Origin: Paeniglutamicibacter quisquiliarum
GTDB taxonomy: Bacteria; Actinomycetota; Actinomycetes; Actinomycetales; Micrococcaceae
DNA length: 64,000 nt
Reading direction: 5' to 3'
NCBI RefSeq assembly: GCF_019084045.1
Contig: NZ_JAHRED010000014.1
Location: 33,824-97,823, forward strand
The notes beneath the pieces were generated by a model. The model worked only from the letters and a program-made list of their open reading frames with translations. It did no database searches and had not been told where the DNA came from. This document shows, one piece after another, positions 36,020 through 49,228 of the stretch. The translations under genes and the position numbers were made by a program. Every line of letters begins with the position of its first letter. The first letter of the stretch is position 1.

Positions 36020-36883
36020 CTATCCAAGTCGAATGTTGGCTGCCCCATAGAAAGTCAAGGCCACCAGCAGCAAGACCAGCAGTGCAGTCCCCGCCCACTG
36101 CATCAGGGCCTGCTGGGGTCCCTTCGGCGCGTAGGCCATGATGGCTGCGGTGGCGGCGCCGACCGCCAGCCCTCCCACGTGGGCTTCCCAGGCGATCCCC
36201 GGGAAGATGAAACCAATGGCAAGGTTGATCGCGATGAGGACCAGGATCTGCATGGTCTGCACCCCGCGTGAACGCAGGAGCACGAACATCGCAGCAAAGA
36301 GTCCGAACACCGCACCGGAGGCGCCGAGGACCGGAATCCGCGGATCGGCGATCAAGAGCACCGCTACGGAACCACCCAGCCCGGCGACCAGATACAGGGC
36401 CAGGAAGCGCAACCGTCCCAACATTGGTTCGAGCACTCGCCCACAGATATACAGGGCGTACATGTTAAAGGCGATGTGTCCGATGAAGGATGTCGAGTGG
36501 GCAAAGGTCGAGGTGAGCATGCGCCACGGCTCGGGCTCCAGGTATGGGCTGGTGTAGAGCCCCGCATAGACCACGTAGGTGCTGACGTTTGGCAGCAGCA
36601 TCTGCAGTCCGAAGACGATCACGTTGATTGCGATCAGCACGTACGTCACCAGGGGCCGGCCGTCCGTCGTTCTGCCGCCAAACACCGTCCGGGTGCTCGG
36701 CAACTGCCGGTTGGCCTCGCGCACGCAGTCCACGCATTGGGTCCCGACCGCCGCCGTCACCTGGCATTCGGGGCACGCCGGGCGCGAGCACCGTTGGCAG
36801 CTGACGTATGAGATCCGGTCGGGGTGCCTCGGACACACCGGGGCCTTGGCGGACTGGTTCGGGTTGGACAGTCCATAGGACAT
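36020..36883 (-). CDS. Rhomboid-family intramembrane serine protease with N-terminal zinc-finger-like domain
   Basis: A 287-residue protein. Residues 17-53 have a Cys/His pattern (Cys17, His20, Cys29, Cys32, Cys37, Cys40, Cys50, Cys53) like a B-box zinc finger. The membrane core starts near residue 78, with the catalytic serine Ser189 in LGASGAVFG and the partner His235 in WEAHVGGLA. It cleaves membrane proteins inside the bilayer; the substrate is unknown. The Cys-rich head probably lies in the cytoplasm. It neighbours ppiA, a conserved order in actinobacteria. Confidence 0.92.
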   Translation of the reverse strand: MSYGLSNPNQSAKAPVCPRHPDRISYVSCQRCSRPACPECQVTAAVGTQCVDCVREANRQLPSTRTVFGGRTTDGRPLVTYVLIAINVIVFGLQMLLPNVSTYVVYAGLYTSPYLEPEPWRMLTSTFAHSTSFIGHIAFNMYALYICGRVLEPMLGRLRFLALYLVAGLGGSVAVLLIADPRIPVLGASGAVFGLFAAMFVLLRSRGVQTMQILVLIAINLAIGFIFPGIAWEAHVGGLAVGAATAAIMAYAPKGPQQALMQWAGTALLVLLLVALTFYGAANIRLG

Positions 36884-36915
36884 GGAATCGATGCTCCTGG
36901 GTAAGTACGTTCATT

Positions 36916-36932
36916 GTCCCGTTTCACGGGAC
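36916..36932. promoter_or_regulatory. Small inverted repeat in the rhomboid leader
   Basis: GTCCCG-TTTCA-CGGGAC lies about 33 bp before the rhomboid start. It could be an operator or a leader hairpin. The remaining 250 bp to ppiA show no gene. Confidence 0.3.
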
Positions 36933-37103
36933 GGGGTTCGGGTGCCGCGGTCCAGGGGCTGGAGCCGGGAACGTTGCATGGGCGCACGGCCTGTCCGGCC
37001 ATGCAAAAGGCCCCATCCACACGTCCCGCCGTCATCTTTCACTTTGCAGGGCGAGGTGAAAAACAAACGTGCGAGGCGGCAGACGGGGCCCTTCACGGTC
37101 AAC

Positions 37104-37120
37104 GGCGCGTGAAGCGCGCC
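37104..37120 (-). terminator. Hairpin after ppiA
   Basis: GGCGCG and CGCGCC pair around a five-base loop, 12 bp beyond the ppiA stop. There is no clear T-run, so termination may be weak. Confidence 0.4.
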
Positions 37121-37132
37121 GAATTCACGTGA

Positions 37133-37678
37133 CTAGACGGCGGCGATGTCGATGCTGCTGATGACGACGTCTTCCAGTGGCTTGTCGCGGCCGTCGGTCG
37201 GAACGACGTTCAGCTGGTCAACGAGCTTGCGCGAAGCCTCGTCGGTGACGTCACCGAAGATGGTGTGCTTGCCCTGCAGCCAAGTGGTCGGGATCGAGGT
37301 GATGAAGAACTGGGAACCGTTGGTGCCCTGGCCCATCTGGATGCCGGCGTTGGCCATGGCCAGCTTGTACGGCTCGCGGAAATCAAGCTCGGGGTTGATC
37401 TCGTCGTCGAAGCGGTAGCCCGGGCCGCCGGTGCCCTGGCCCAGCGGGTCCCCGCCCTGGATCATGAAGTCGGAGATGATGCGGTGGAAGATCGTGCCGT
37501 TGTACAACGGGGTGTTGGTCTTCTCCTCGCCGCTGCGCGGATCGGTCCAGGTCTGTTCACCGGTGGCAAGCCCGACGAAGTTTTTCACGGTCTTGGGGGC
37601 GTGGTTGCCGAAAAGGTTCACGACGATGTCGCCCAAGTTGGTGTGGATGGTGGCTGTATGCGTAGGGATTGCAGTCAT
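37133..37678 (-). CDS. ppiA: Cyclophilin-type peptidyl-prolyl cis-trans isomerase
   Basis: A 181-residue cytoplasmic cyclophilin. FHRIISDFMIQGGDPLGQGTGG carries the catalytic Arg-Phe-Gln region, and NGSQFFITSIPTTWLQGKHTIFG is the second signature. No signal peptide is present. It catalyses proline isomerisation in folding. It is near the origin as in other actinobacteria, where ppiA lies beside the rhomboid and gyrA genes. Confidence 0.95.
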   Translation of the reverse strand: MTAIPTHTATIHTNLGDIVVNLFGNHAPKTVKNFVGLATGEQTWTDPRSGEEKTNTPLYNGTIFHRIISDFMIQGGDPLGQGTGGPGYRFDDEINPELDFREPYKLAMANAGIQMGQGTNGSQFFITSIPTTWLQGKHTIFGDVTDEASRKLVDQLNVVPTDGRDKPLEDVVISSIDIAAV

Positions 37679-37839
37679 GAAGTCATTCTTCCATGCGCGC
37701 TTGGACCGCCGCTGCGAATGGCTACGCGCTCAGTGAACACGGATAATCGATTGTTTATATGCCGGGCAGGTAATGGCTGTAAGCCGAGCGTAGGTCGTAG
37801 GCTAGGACGAAGCTTACGAAACGATCAAAGGGGTTCACT

Positions 37840-38835
37840 GTGAAGTCAGAACGTATTGCTCGAGACTTTGGTGAAAGTGTTGCCACTGGCGCCGAACAGG
37901 CAATGGATTGGGCAGCGCCAAAGGTGGACACGGCCGTGAAGTGGGCCGTTCCGCGCATAGAAAAGGGCATCGAGACCGCATCCCCGAGGATCCAAGAGGG
38001 TCTGAACTGGGCTGCCCACGAACTGTCCGAGACCGTCGCCAAGGTCAGCCCGATGATCCAGGAATCCCTTGAGCGGGTGGGCCCCCGCATCTCCGCGGCC
38101 ATCGACGAAGCGACCCCCCGTGTTCAGAAGGCCGTCGATCGTGCCACCCCGGCCCTGAACGAGGCACTCGGGAAGGCAGCCCCCGCGCTTAGCCACGCGC
38201 GCGATGTCGTGCTGAATGAATACCTGCCGACCGCCAACGAAAAGATCGGCCAGGCGGCCGAGTTCACGACCCGCAAGCTCGAACAGGCCAAGTCTTCCGA
38301 GGCACTGCACCAGGTCGCCGACAAACTCACCCCGAGTGCTGAAACCGTTCAGCGTCTCCAGGGCACGGCAAGTGCCGCCGCCGAAACCGTCAGCAAGGAG
38401 ATTGAAAAGGTGCAGAAGCCCGCGAAGAAGAAAAAGGGCTGGCTCGTCGTTGCGGTCATTGCTGCCGCGGGAGCCGCGGCCGTAGCCGCATGGCGCGCGT
38501 CAAAGCCCATCGATGACCCGTGGAAGACCCCGGCACCGGTGGAACCGACCACAGTGCGCGCCAGTGGCCCGGTGGAGGTTCCGGCAAGCGTGGAGGAGGT
38601 TCGCGACGAGGTGGCCTCGTCCGCGGCCGAGGCCAAGGAGAACACCTCAGTAGCAGCCAAGGAAGCGGTCGCCGACACCAAGGAGAAGCTCTCCGAAACC
38701 GCTGAGGAAATCTCGGAGGCAGCCACCACCGCCAAGCACAAGGCCGAGGAGGCCGTCGACACGAGCGAATCCAAGGTCGCCGAGGCCAACGATGCAGACA
38801 CCGCGCCGAAGCCGGGTCCCCGCACCAAGAAGTAG
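37840..38835 (+). CDS. Helix-rich membrane-anchored protein of unknown function
   Basis: A 331-residue protein I cannot assign to a named family. Residues 1-195 are repeated amphipathic helices with a recurrent APKV/TPRV/SPRI...A pattern about every 20 residues, like apolipoprotein- or LEA-type helices. A KKKKG stop and a single membrane span (about 206-225) follow. The C-terminal 100 residues are charged and Ala/Glu/Lys-rich (SSAAEAKENTSVAAKEAVAD), again predicted helical or coiled. GTG start after AAAGGGG. A membrane-surface scaffold or stress role is possible but unproven. Confidence 0.75.
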   Translation: MKSERIARDFGESVATGAEQAMDWAAPKVDTAVKWAVPRIEKGIETASPRIQEGLNWAAHELSETVAKVSPMIQESLERVGPRISAAIDEATPRVQKAVDRATPALNEALGKAAPALSHARDVVLNEYLPTANEKIGQAAEFTTRKLEQAKSSEALHQVADKLTPSAETVQRLQGTASAAAETVSKEIEKVQKPAKKKKGWLVVAVIAAAGAAAVAAWRASKPIDDPWKTPAPVEPTTVRASGPVEVPASVEEVRDEVASSAAEAKENTSVAAKEAVADTKEKLSETAEEISEAATTAKHKAEEAVDTSESKVAEANDADTAPKPGPRTKK

Positions 38836-38890
38836 TGTTGTCAGCCCCTGGCGTCCACACGGAAGCCGCGGGGCAACGGCATCCAGCTGC

Positions 38891-38957
38891 AGGGCGGCAC
38901 CTCACCCGTCGCTTGCCCCGGACCACGGGAGAAGCGACGGGTCAGGTGCCGCCCTGT
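38891..38957. terminator. Bidirectional hairpin overlapping the end of the EamA gene
   Basis: The arms 38891-38915 and 38933-38957 match at 24 of 25 positions. The stop codon of the EamA gene (38942-38944) and its last codons lie inside the right arm. The hairpin serves two convergent genes. Confidence 0.8.
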
Positions 38958-39853
38958 TCCTTTGCCGGAGGTTCCGCGAGAGACGCTGCCTTGGCCTGGG
39001 CGCGGCCCTGGCCACGCACCACGAAGAACAGGCCCACCAGGATGACCGCCAGCCCCACGACCGTGCCCGCGGGCAATACCTGGCCGAGGAACAATGCGGC
39101 CAGCAGGGCTGCCCCGGGGATCTCGAGCAGGATCAGGGTGGAGACGGTCAACGGCCCCAGCGAGCTCAACAGGTGGTTGAATGCCGAATGGCCAAGGATC
39201 TGCGAGCACACGGCCAAGGCCAGGATGCCGATCCAGCCATTGAGGTCGAATCCCCAGATCGGTTCGCCGGCCAGCAGGCACATCAGCAGGAGCAGGACCG
39301 AGGTCAGGCCATAGCAGATGGTGGTGTAAGAACTGGTGCTCATGGTGGCGCGGGCCTTGGAGCCGGACAGCGTGTAGGCGGCGGCCAGGACGCCGCCGAC
39401 AAGGGCCAGCCCGTCACCGATGAGGGCCTCCGTTCCCGAACCGATGTCGAACCCGGTAATGACCAGGACACCGGAGAAGGCCAGTAGCACCCCGAGCCCC
39501 ACCCGCCAGCCGTATCTGGTTCCCCGCAGGGACTGGAAGAGGGCAATCCAGGCCGCCTGCAGGCATACGAGAGCTGTTGCCGCCGCAACCGTGGTCATCC
39601 GGATCGAGGTCATGAAGAACGCGAAGTGCAAGGCCAGCGACACCGCCGCCAGCGCGCTCCAGCCCCATTCCCGGCGGCGGAGCCGGCCGAAGCCACGCGG
39701 GTCGGTCACCAGGGCGGGAACGGCCATGACGGCGGTTCCCACCGCGTTGCGCCACAGGGCCATGGAAAGGGCCGGGACCGCGGGAAAGGCGGCAATGAGC
39801 GGGCCAGACGCGGCAACACCCAGGACGCCCACCAGGGCCAGAAGAAAAGTCAC
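38942..39853 (-). CDS. EamA/DMT-family transporter
   Basis: A 303-residue membrane protein with ten predicted spans in two EamA repeats (about 5-135 and 145-285). LWRNAVGTAVMAVPAL and SLALHFAFFMTSIRMTTVAAATAL mark repeat one; ILLEIPGAALLAALFLGQVL marks repeat two. These drug/metabolite-superfamily proteins export amino acids or other metabolites; the substrate is not predictable. GTG start. Confidence 0.9.
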   Translation of the reverse strand: MTFLLALVGVLGVAASGPLIAAFPAVPALSMALWRNAVGTAVMAVPALVTDPRGFGRLRRREWGWSALAAVSLALHFAFFMTSIRMTTVAAATALVCLQAAWIALFQSLRGTRYGWRVGLGVLLAFSGVLVITGFDIGSGTEALIGDGLALVGGVLAAAYTLSGSKARATMSTSSYTTICYGLTSVLLLLMCLLAGEPIWGFDLNGWIGILALAVCSQILGHSAFNHLLSSLGPLTVSTLILLEIPGAALLAALFLGQVLPAGTVVGLAVILVGLFFVVRGQGRAQAKAASLAEPPAKEQGGT

Positions 39854-39956
39854 TTGACCACTCTATGGTTCCGTGTGCGGCGGCACCGAATGCGGGCAGC
39901 GAGGCACCGGTTCGGGGCTCCCTTCCCGGGCACGGACCCAGCTTCGGTTTAAGCGC

Positions 39957-39988
39957 AAAAGGCCCGGAACTTTCGTTCCGGGCCTTTT
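39957..39988 (-). terminator. Intrinsic terminator after tRNA-Ala
   Basis: AAAAGGCCCGGAAC and GTTCCGGGCCTTTT form a perfect 14-bp stem with a TTTC loop and a terminal T-run on the minus strand. Confidence 0.88.
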
Positions 39989-39995
39989 CCTTCGG

Positions 39996-40068
39996 TGGAG
40001 ACTAGGGGGGTCGAACCCCTGACCTGAAGCTTGCAAAGCTACCGCTCTACCAACTGAGCTAAGTCCCC
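39996..40068 (-). tRNA. tRNA-Ala (TGC anticodon)
   Basis: A 73-nt cloverleaf: acceptor GGGGACT/AGTCTCC with one G-U pair, D-arm GCTC-AGTTGGTAGA-GC, anticodon loop TTTGCAA (anticodon TGC), T-arm AGGGG-TTCGACC-CCCCT. Position between gyrA and tRNA-Leu fits the actinobacterial origin region. Confidence 0.95.
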
Positions 40069-40124
40069 GTATTTTTTTATACACCGCATGCCTGCTAGCA
40101 AGTGCGCGATGTTCCTGAATGAAT

Positions 40125-40241
40125 TCAGTTTACCTTATCGGTACCCTGGCTCCAGGTGGCCTTTTCAGCCGAAGATTCCTTGTACTTCCGATAACCAAAA
40201 ATGCCTGCGGCTACTGCCACCAACACCAGAAATTTCCGCAT
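40125..40241 (-). CDS. DLW-39 family microprotein (38 aa)
   Basis: This tiny gene lies between tRNA-Ile and tRNA-Ala. It begins MRKFLVLVAVAAGIFGYRKY, a short membrane segment followed by Arg/Lys residues. It ends in EKATWSQGTDKV, which matches the (D)LW-x-x-x-TD end that names the DLW-39 family of actinobacteria. The start has AAAGGAAA upstream. The position next to the gyrA-side tRNA genes is the family's usual one. Function unknown. Confidence 0.75.
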   Translation of the reverse strand: MRKFLVLVAVAAGIFGYRKYKESSAEKATWSQGTDKVN

Positions 40242-40281
40242 GGAGATTTCCTTTCACCTATCGGTCGGACGAGGGAATCCG

Positions 40282-40355
40282 TGGGCGTACCTGGACTTGA
40301 ACCAGGGACCTCTTCGTTATCAGCGAAGCGCTCTAACCGCCTGAGCTATACGCCC
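40282..40355 (-). tRNA. tRNA-Ile (GAT anticodon)
   Basis: A 74-nt cloverleaf: acceptor GGGCGTA/TACGCCC, anticodon stem CTTCG/CGAAG with loop CTGATAA (anticodon GAT), T-arm CCTGG-TTCAAGT-CCAGG. It is downstream of the gyrB-gyrA-DUF3566 operon on the same strand. Confidence 0.95.
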
Positions 40356-40411
40356 TCTTTGTTCCCGCTGGGAACGAGATAAAACAATACCCGAGAAACC
40401 GCCCAAGAAAC

Positions 40412-40459
40412 AAATCGGCCCTCCAAGCCCCCCTTGCAAAGGGCTTCGAGGGCCGATTT
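40412..40459 (-). terminator. Intrinsic terminator of the gyrB-gyrA-DUF3566 operon
   Basis: The arm AAATCGGCCCTCcAAGCCC pairs with GGGCTTcGAGGGCCGATTT around a 10-base loop, starting 17 bp after the DUF3566 stop. A T-run follows on the minus strand through the 5' A-tract. Confidence 0.85.
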
Positions 40460-40476
40460 TGGCGTGTTTTCGCGAA

Positions 40477-41069
40477 TTAATCGTCGGTCAGGGTCACACC
40501 AATGCCGCCGACAAGGGTCGACGAGAGGTTGTAAAGCACCGCTGAAAGCATGGACAGCGCAGTGAGTAATACCACATTAACCACGGCGATGATGGTGGCG
40601 AACGAGGCAACCTGGCCCAGCGAAGCGATCTCCATCAAGTCGAACCCGGTTTCGGAGCCGATGATCTCGCGCAACAGCCCGTTGATGGACTCGAATATTC
40701 CGGTCAGGTCAAGCACCGACCACAGGACAACGCTGGCAACGACAGTGACGATGCCCAGGGCCACCGAAAGGAGGAATGCCATCTTCAGCACCGACCAGGG
40801 GTCGACCTTGGAGATGAGCAGGCGTGCCTTGCGGACCTTTGCCTTGGGCGCCGGGCGCACCAGCTGCTGCGGGCGCCCCTGGGCCGCCCCGGCGGGGCGC
40901 GGGGCCCCGGGGCGGGGGGTGCCGGCCGGGCGCTGCGCGGCCGCGGGCCGGGGTGCGGATCCTGGCCGCGGCGCTCCGGCGGGGCGCTGGGCGCCTACGG
41001 GTGCCTGTCGTGGCGGTGCGGGACGGGTACCACCAGTGCCGCCCGCCGGGCGGGGCGTATTCGGGGTGC

Positions 41070-41073
<4 letters not shown>
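40477..41073 (-). CDS. DUF3566 membrane protein with Pro/Ala/Arg-rich N-terminus
   Basis: A 198-residue protein. Residues 1-75 are a low-complexity tail built from [13 protein letters not shown] repeats. The conserved DUF3566 domain follows, with [20 protein letters not shown], two membrane spans (about 95-118 and 155-180), and a helix-rich loop between them. This protein follows gyrA in most actinobacteria; its function is unknown. The GTG start overlaps the gyrA stop by four bases. Confidence 0.88.
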
Positions 41074-43760
<2,687 letters not shown>

Positions 43761-43822
43761 CGATTTCTTCCTCTAGTCAAAAGTCTGTGTCTAAAACGCG
43801 GGGGAGTGCGGGAAATCGAGGA

Positions 43823-45916
<2,094 letters not shown>

Positions 45917-46049
45917 AGGTGCTACAGACTCCTCAAACAGTGGAAGGCCGAACACCGAAGGTGCCCGATCATGAACCAGCGTCTTGTCGCACGGACAAAA
46001 CGCCTGTTCCAATTCTACCGCGCCGGTCCAAATTATCCCGCCATTGACG

Positions 46050-46066
46050 GGCGGCTATATACCGCC
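46050..46066. promoter_or_regulatory. Inverted repeat around TATATA upstream of gyrB
   Basis: GGCGG-CTATATA-CCGCC sits about 135 bp before the gyrB start, next to an ATTATCCCG word that would read GGGATAAT on the gyrB strand. It may belong to the supercoiling-sensitive gyrB promoter, but I could not match a -35. Confidence 0.3.
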
Positions 46067-46174
46067 ACTGGCCGCCAAGCAGGGTTGGGAGCGATTGGTC
46101 CGGCCTCGCGTGGGGGGCTATGTGGCTCGGGCCGTCCCGGTGCGCCAGTCGGCCAGCTACGCGTTTTGGCTCTG

Positions 46175-46726
46175 CTACCCGTAGGTGTCGCGCGGACCGC
46201 GGCCCTTGACCGATCGGCCGCCGTGGCGCCAGGAGGGCGCGGCGGGCCCGAGGACCCGGATCACGGTGATCACTCCCGCGCCCAGTTCCTTGTCGAAATG
46301 CTTCAGCAGTTCGTGGGAGAGCAGCCGCATTTGCGTGGCCCAGGTCGTGGAGTCGCAGCGCACCACCACGGTGGAATCCTCGAAGGACTCGGGGGTGCAA
46401 TGCGCGGCAATCTGCGGACCCACCAGCTCGCTCCAGCGCGAGAGCACCGAGCCGACGGCCACCGGGGCGCTCCAGCCCCGGTCGCGCACGATCTTGCCGA
46501 AGAGGTTGCCGATTTCCTGGGGGTCCCGTCCGTCGGTGTATTTCGCCGGCGCGGAACTCGCCCGCCGCCGCGCCTTACGCGCCGCGGCGTTCTCCTCGAA
46601 CTTGGCGGCCTTGGCGGCGTCGATTCGGGCTTCGCCCCGGCTCAGGGCCGACTCGCGCATGCGGTTGAGGATCGCGCGGGCTGCGTCCAGCGCCTCGGGG
46701 GCGTGTGGATCCTTCTCCTCGCTCAC
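46175..46726 (-). CDS. DUF721 (DciA-like) protein
   Basis: A 183-residue protein. A charged N-terminal helix (to about residue 65) precedes a DUF721 domain with GWSAPVAVGSVLSRWSELVGPQIAAHC and LVVRCDS-type strands (here TVVVRCDSTTWATQMRLL). DciA proteins of this family load or operate the replicative helicase in bacteria lacking DnaC. It lies between recF and gyrB, the conserved actinobacterial spot. The GTG overlaps the recF stop by four bases. Confidence 0.88.
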   Translation of the reverse strand: MSEEKDPHAPEALDAARAILNRMRESALSRGEARIDAAKAAKFEENAAARKARRRASSAPAKYTDGRDPQEIGNLFGKIVRDRGWSAPVAVGSVLSRWSELVGPQIAAHCTPESFEDSTVVVRCDSTTWATQMRLLSHELLKHFDKELGAGVITVIRVLGPAAPSWRHGGRSVKGRGPRDTYG

Positions 46727-47925
46727 GAGTGCACCACTCCCGGGCTGACCTTCAGGAACGTGCCGCCGAGCTCCTCGGGCACGTCCCCGGCGACCGCGGC
46801 GGTGACAATCACCTGGTCGGCGCCGGCCACGATGGAGGCCAGGCGCGTGCGCCGCGTGGCGTCGAGTTCGGCAAACACGTCGTCCAGGATCAGGATCGGT
46901 CCGGCGCCGGGCCGCGGATCGTCCTCGCCCATGACCTTGTAGGCGGCTAGCCGCAGCGCCAGGGCCAGGGACCAGGTTTCGCCGTGGCTGGCGTAGCCCT
47001 TCGCCGGGGCACCGCCCAGCGTCAGCAGGACGTCGTCGCGGTGCGGACCAACCAGTGTGATGCCTCGTTCAAGTTCCTTGGTACGCGTTTTCAACAGGGC
47101 CGCGAGGAACATTTCCTCGAGTTCCTCCGTGCTGGCCTCCAGCAGCGCGGCCGGGGCCACCCGCGCGCTGTCGTCTTCCCCCGCAGTCGCCCCTGCGGGT
47201 GATTCCTCGCCGTCGAAATCGTCCAGGACCGTGGCCTGGTAATAGGCGCGGGCTTCCTTGTTGGCGTCGGCAAGCGACGCGTAGGCGGCACCCATGTAGG
47301 GGGAGAGCATGCGCAGCACCTCCAGGCGCCCGCGCAGTACCCGGGCACCAGCACGTGCGAGATGGGTGTCCCAGACGTCGAGCGTGGATTCGTGTGCGGT
47401 GGAGGGCTTGCCTCCCGCCCGGGCCGACTTCAGCAGGGCGTTGCGCTGTTTCAACACCCGATCGTAGTCCCCGCGCGTCGCGGCCTCGCCGGGGCGCAGG
47501 GTCACCAGCAGCTCGTCAAGGAAACGGCGGCGGTTGGAAGGATCGCCCTTGACGAGGGCCAGGTCCTCCGGTGCGAAGAGCACTGTGCGCACGATCCCGA
47601 GGATGTCGCGGGCCCGCACCGGGTTGGCGCGGTTGATCCGGGCGCGATTTGCCTTGCCGGCGGTGATTTCCACCTCGAGGGTGGTGACCAGATTGGCCCG
47701 CTGGACGCGTGCACGGACCAATGCCCGGTCGGTGCCAAATCGCAGCAGCGGTGCATCATTGGTGACCCGGTGGGAGGAAAGCGTTGCCAGATAGCCAATG
47801 GCCTCGACAATGTTGGTCTTGCCGACGCCGTTGGAACCTACCAGGACGTTGGTGCCAGGCCCCAGCTCGACATCGGCTTGCGCATATGAGCGGAAGTCGG
47901 TGAGAGAGACATGTGAGATATACAC
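46723..47925 (-). CDS. recF: DNA replication and repair protein RecF
   Basis: A 400-residue SMC-like ATPase for gap repair. It begins YISHVSLTDFRSYAQADVEL. Walker A is GSNGVGKTN (30-38). LVGPHRDDVLLTLGG is the signature region, and GPILILDDVFAELDATRR is Walker B with the D-loop. A family-atypical acidic insert (EESPAGATAGEDDS) lies near residue 235. GTG start. Its own promoter probably follows the terminator behind dnaN. Confidence 0.95.
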   Translation of the reverse strand: MYISHVSLTDFRSYAQADVELGPGTNVLVGSNGVGKTNIVEAIGYLATLSSHRVTNDAPLLRFGTDRALVRARVQRANLVTTLEVEITAGKANRARINRANPVRARDILGIVRTVLFAPEDLALVKGDPSNRRRFLDELLVTLRPGEAATRGDYDRVLKQRNALLKSARAGGKPSTAHESTLDVWDTHLARAGARVLRGRLEVLRMLSPYMGAAYASLADANKEARAYYQATVLDDFDGEESPAGATAGEDDSARVAPAALLEASTEELEEMFLAALLKTRTKELERGITLVGPHRDDVLLTLGGAPAKGYASHGETWSLALALRLAAYKVMGEDDPRPGAGPILILDDVFAELDATRRTRLASIVAGADQVIVTAAVAGDVPEELGGTFLKVSPGVVHS

Positions 47926-48007
47926 CTATACGTCCTGCGGTGGGATCAAGGGGCGGGGTGCCAAAGATCTGGTGATGAAGCCTTGGCTGGAACCGCCAAG
48001 AAAAGTT

Positions 48008-48052
48008 GTGTTCGACCGCTCCGTTTGGAGCGGACGTGGAGCGGTCGAACAC
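48008..48052 (-). terminator. Terminator between dnaN and recF
   Basis: GTGTTCGACCGCTCC (48008-48022) and GGAGCGGTCGAACAC (48038-48052) form a perfect 15-bp stem. On the minus strand the stem is followed by AACTTTTCTT, so it has the stem plus T-run of an intrinsic terminator. It lies 45 bp after dnaN. Confidence 0.75.
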
Positions 48053-48097
48053 GAGATTGCGACGGGTGGAAAAACCAGGTTTTCCCCCGCGGGCAAC

Positions 48098-49228
48098 CTA
48101 ATTGGGCAAGTTTGGTAGGCGCACCGGCATGACCAGGTAGCGGTATTGGTCGCTGTCCTGTCCGTCCAGGGAGGATTGCGCCGTCATCATGGCGGGCTTC
48201 GGTGCACTGGTGAAGGAGAAACGCACGAATTCGCTGTCGAATGCGTTCAGTCCCTCGCTCAGGTATGCGGGGTTGAATGCGACGGTGATTTCCTCGCCGT
48301 CGATCTGCGCCTCGATGGATTCCTCGGCCTGGGCATCCTCACCGGTGCCGGCATCGAGGGAGAGCTGGCCGCCGGAGAAGGAAAGCCTGACCGGGGTGTT
48401 GCGTTCGGCAACAACCGCCACGCGGCGGACGGCCTCCATGAGATCGGAGGTGCGCACGGTGGCATGAATCGGCGTGTTTTCCGGGAAGAGTGAGCGGATC
48501 TTCGGGTAGTCACCGTCCACGAGCAACGAGGTTGTCCTGCGGTTTCCGCTTTCGAAACCGATGAGTTCGTTGCCTTCGCCCAGGGCAATCTTCAGTTCGC
48601 CTGCGGATCCCAGGGTCTTGGCAACCTCGTTCAGGGTCTTCGCCTTGACCAGCGCAGATGTGGAAATGCCTGCTTGTGAGGGCTTCCAGTGGACTTCACG
48701 CATGGCCAGTCGGTAACGGTCAGTGGCCAGGAAGGTGATCAGGTCGTCTTCGATCTCCATCTTGACACCCGTGAGAATCGGCAAGGTGTCGTCCTTGGAC
48801 GCGGCAACGATCACCTGGTTGATTGCATGGGCAAAAGCCTCGCCATCGACGACACCTGTGACCTCGGGAAGCGATGGAAGTTCCGGATATTCCGCCACCG
48901 GCATGGTGGCCAGGTGGAAGCGGCTTCGACCGCACGTCAGGGTGACCTTGGTGCCGTCGGTTTCAATGACCGCGGTGGCGTTTGGAAGACTTCGGCAGAT
49001 TTCCGCCAGCAACTTGCCAGAGACCAAAATGGTTCCCTCGGCGGCGACATCTGCAGCGATTTCGAGGTGGGCAGAGATCTCGTAGTCGAACCCGGCCAAG
49101 GAAACGGTACCGCTGGTTGCGGTGATGAGGATGCCTGAGAGCACCGGGGAGGGCGGCCGTTGGGAAAGTGAACGGGCGGTCCAGGACACGGCTTCGGCCA
49201 ATACATCCTTTTCAACGCTGAACTTCAC
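48098..49228 (-). CDS. dnaN: DNA polymerase III beta subunit (sliding clamp)
   Basis: A 376-residue clamp protein made of three similar domains. It begins MKFSVEKDVLAEAVSWTARSL. PVLSGILI, FHLATMPVAEYPELP and a C-terminal VMPVRLPN are family marks. It encircles DNA as a dimer and tethers the polymerase. It is separated from dnaA by the oriC segment. Confidence 0.97.
   Translation of the reverse strand: MKFSVEKDVLAEAVSWTARSLSQRPPSPVLSGILITATSGTVSLAGFDYEISAHLEIAADVAAEGTILVSGKLLAEICRSLPNATAVIETDGTKVTLTCGRSRFHLATMPVAEYPELPSLPEVTGVVDGEAFAHAINQVIVAASKDDTLPILTGVKMEIEDDLITFLATDRYRLAMREVHWKPSQAGISTSALVKAKTLNEVAKTLGSAGELKIALGEGNELIGFESGNRRTTSLLVDGDYPKIRSLFPENTPIHATVRTSDLMEAVRRVAVVAERNTPVRLSFSGGQLSLDAGTGEDAQAEESIEAQIDGEEITVAFNPAYLSEGLNAFDSEFVRFSFTSAPKPAMMTAQSSLDGQDSDQYRYLVMPVRLPNLPN

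Noticed and set aside
35470..36141. Short frames within the DnaA-box segment
   Set aside because: No start signals or motifs, and they run through repeated DnaA boxes.
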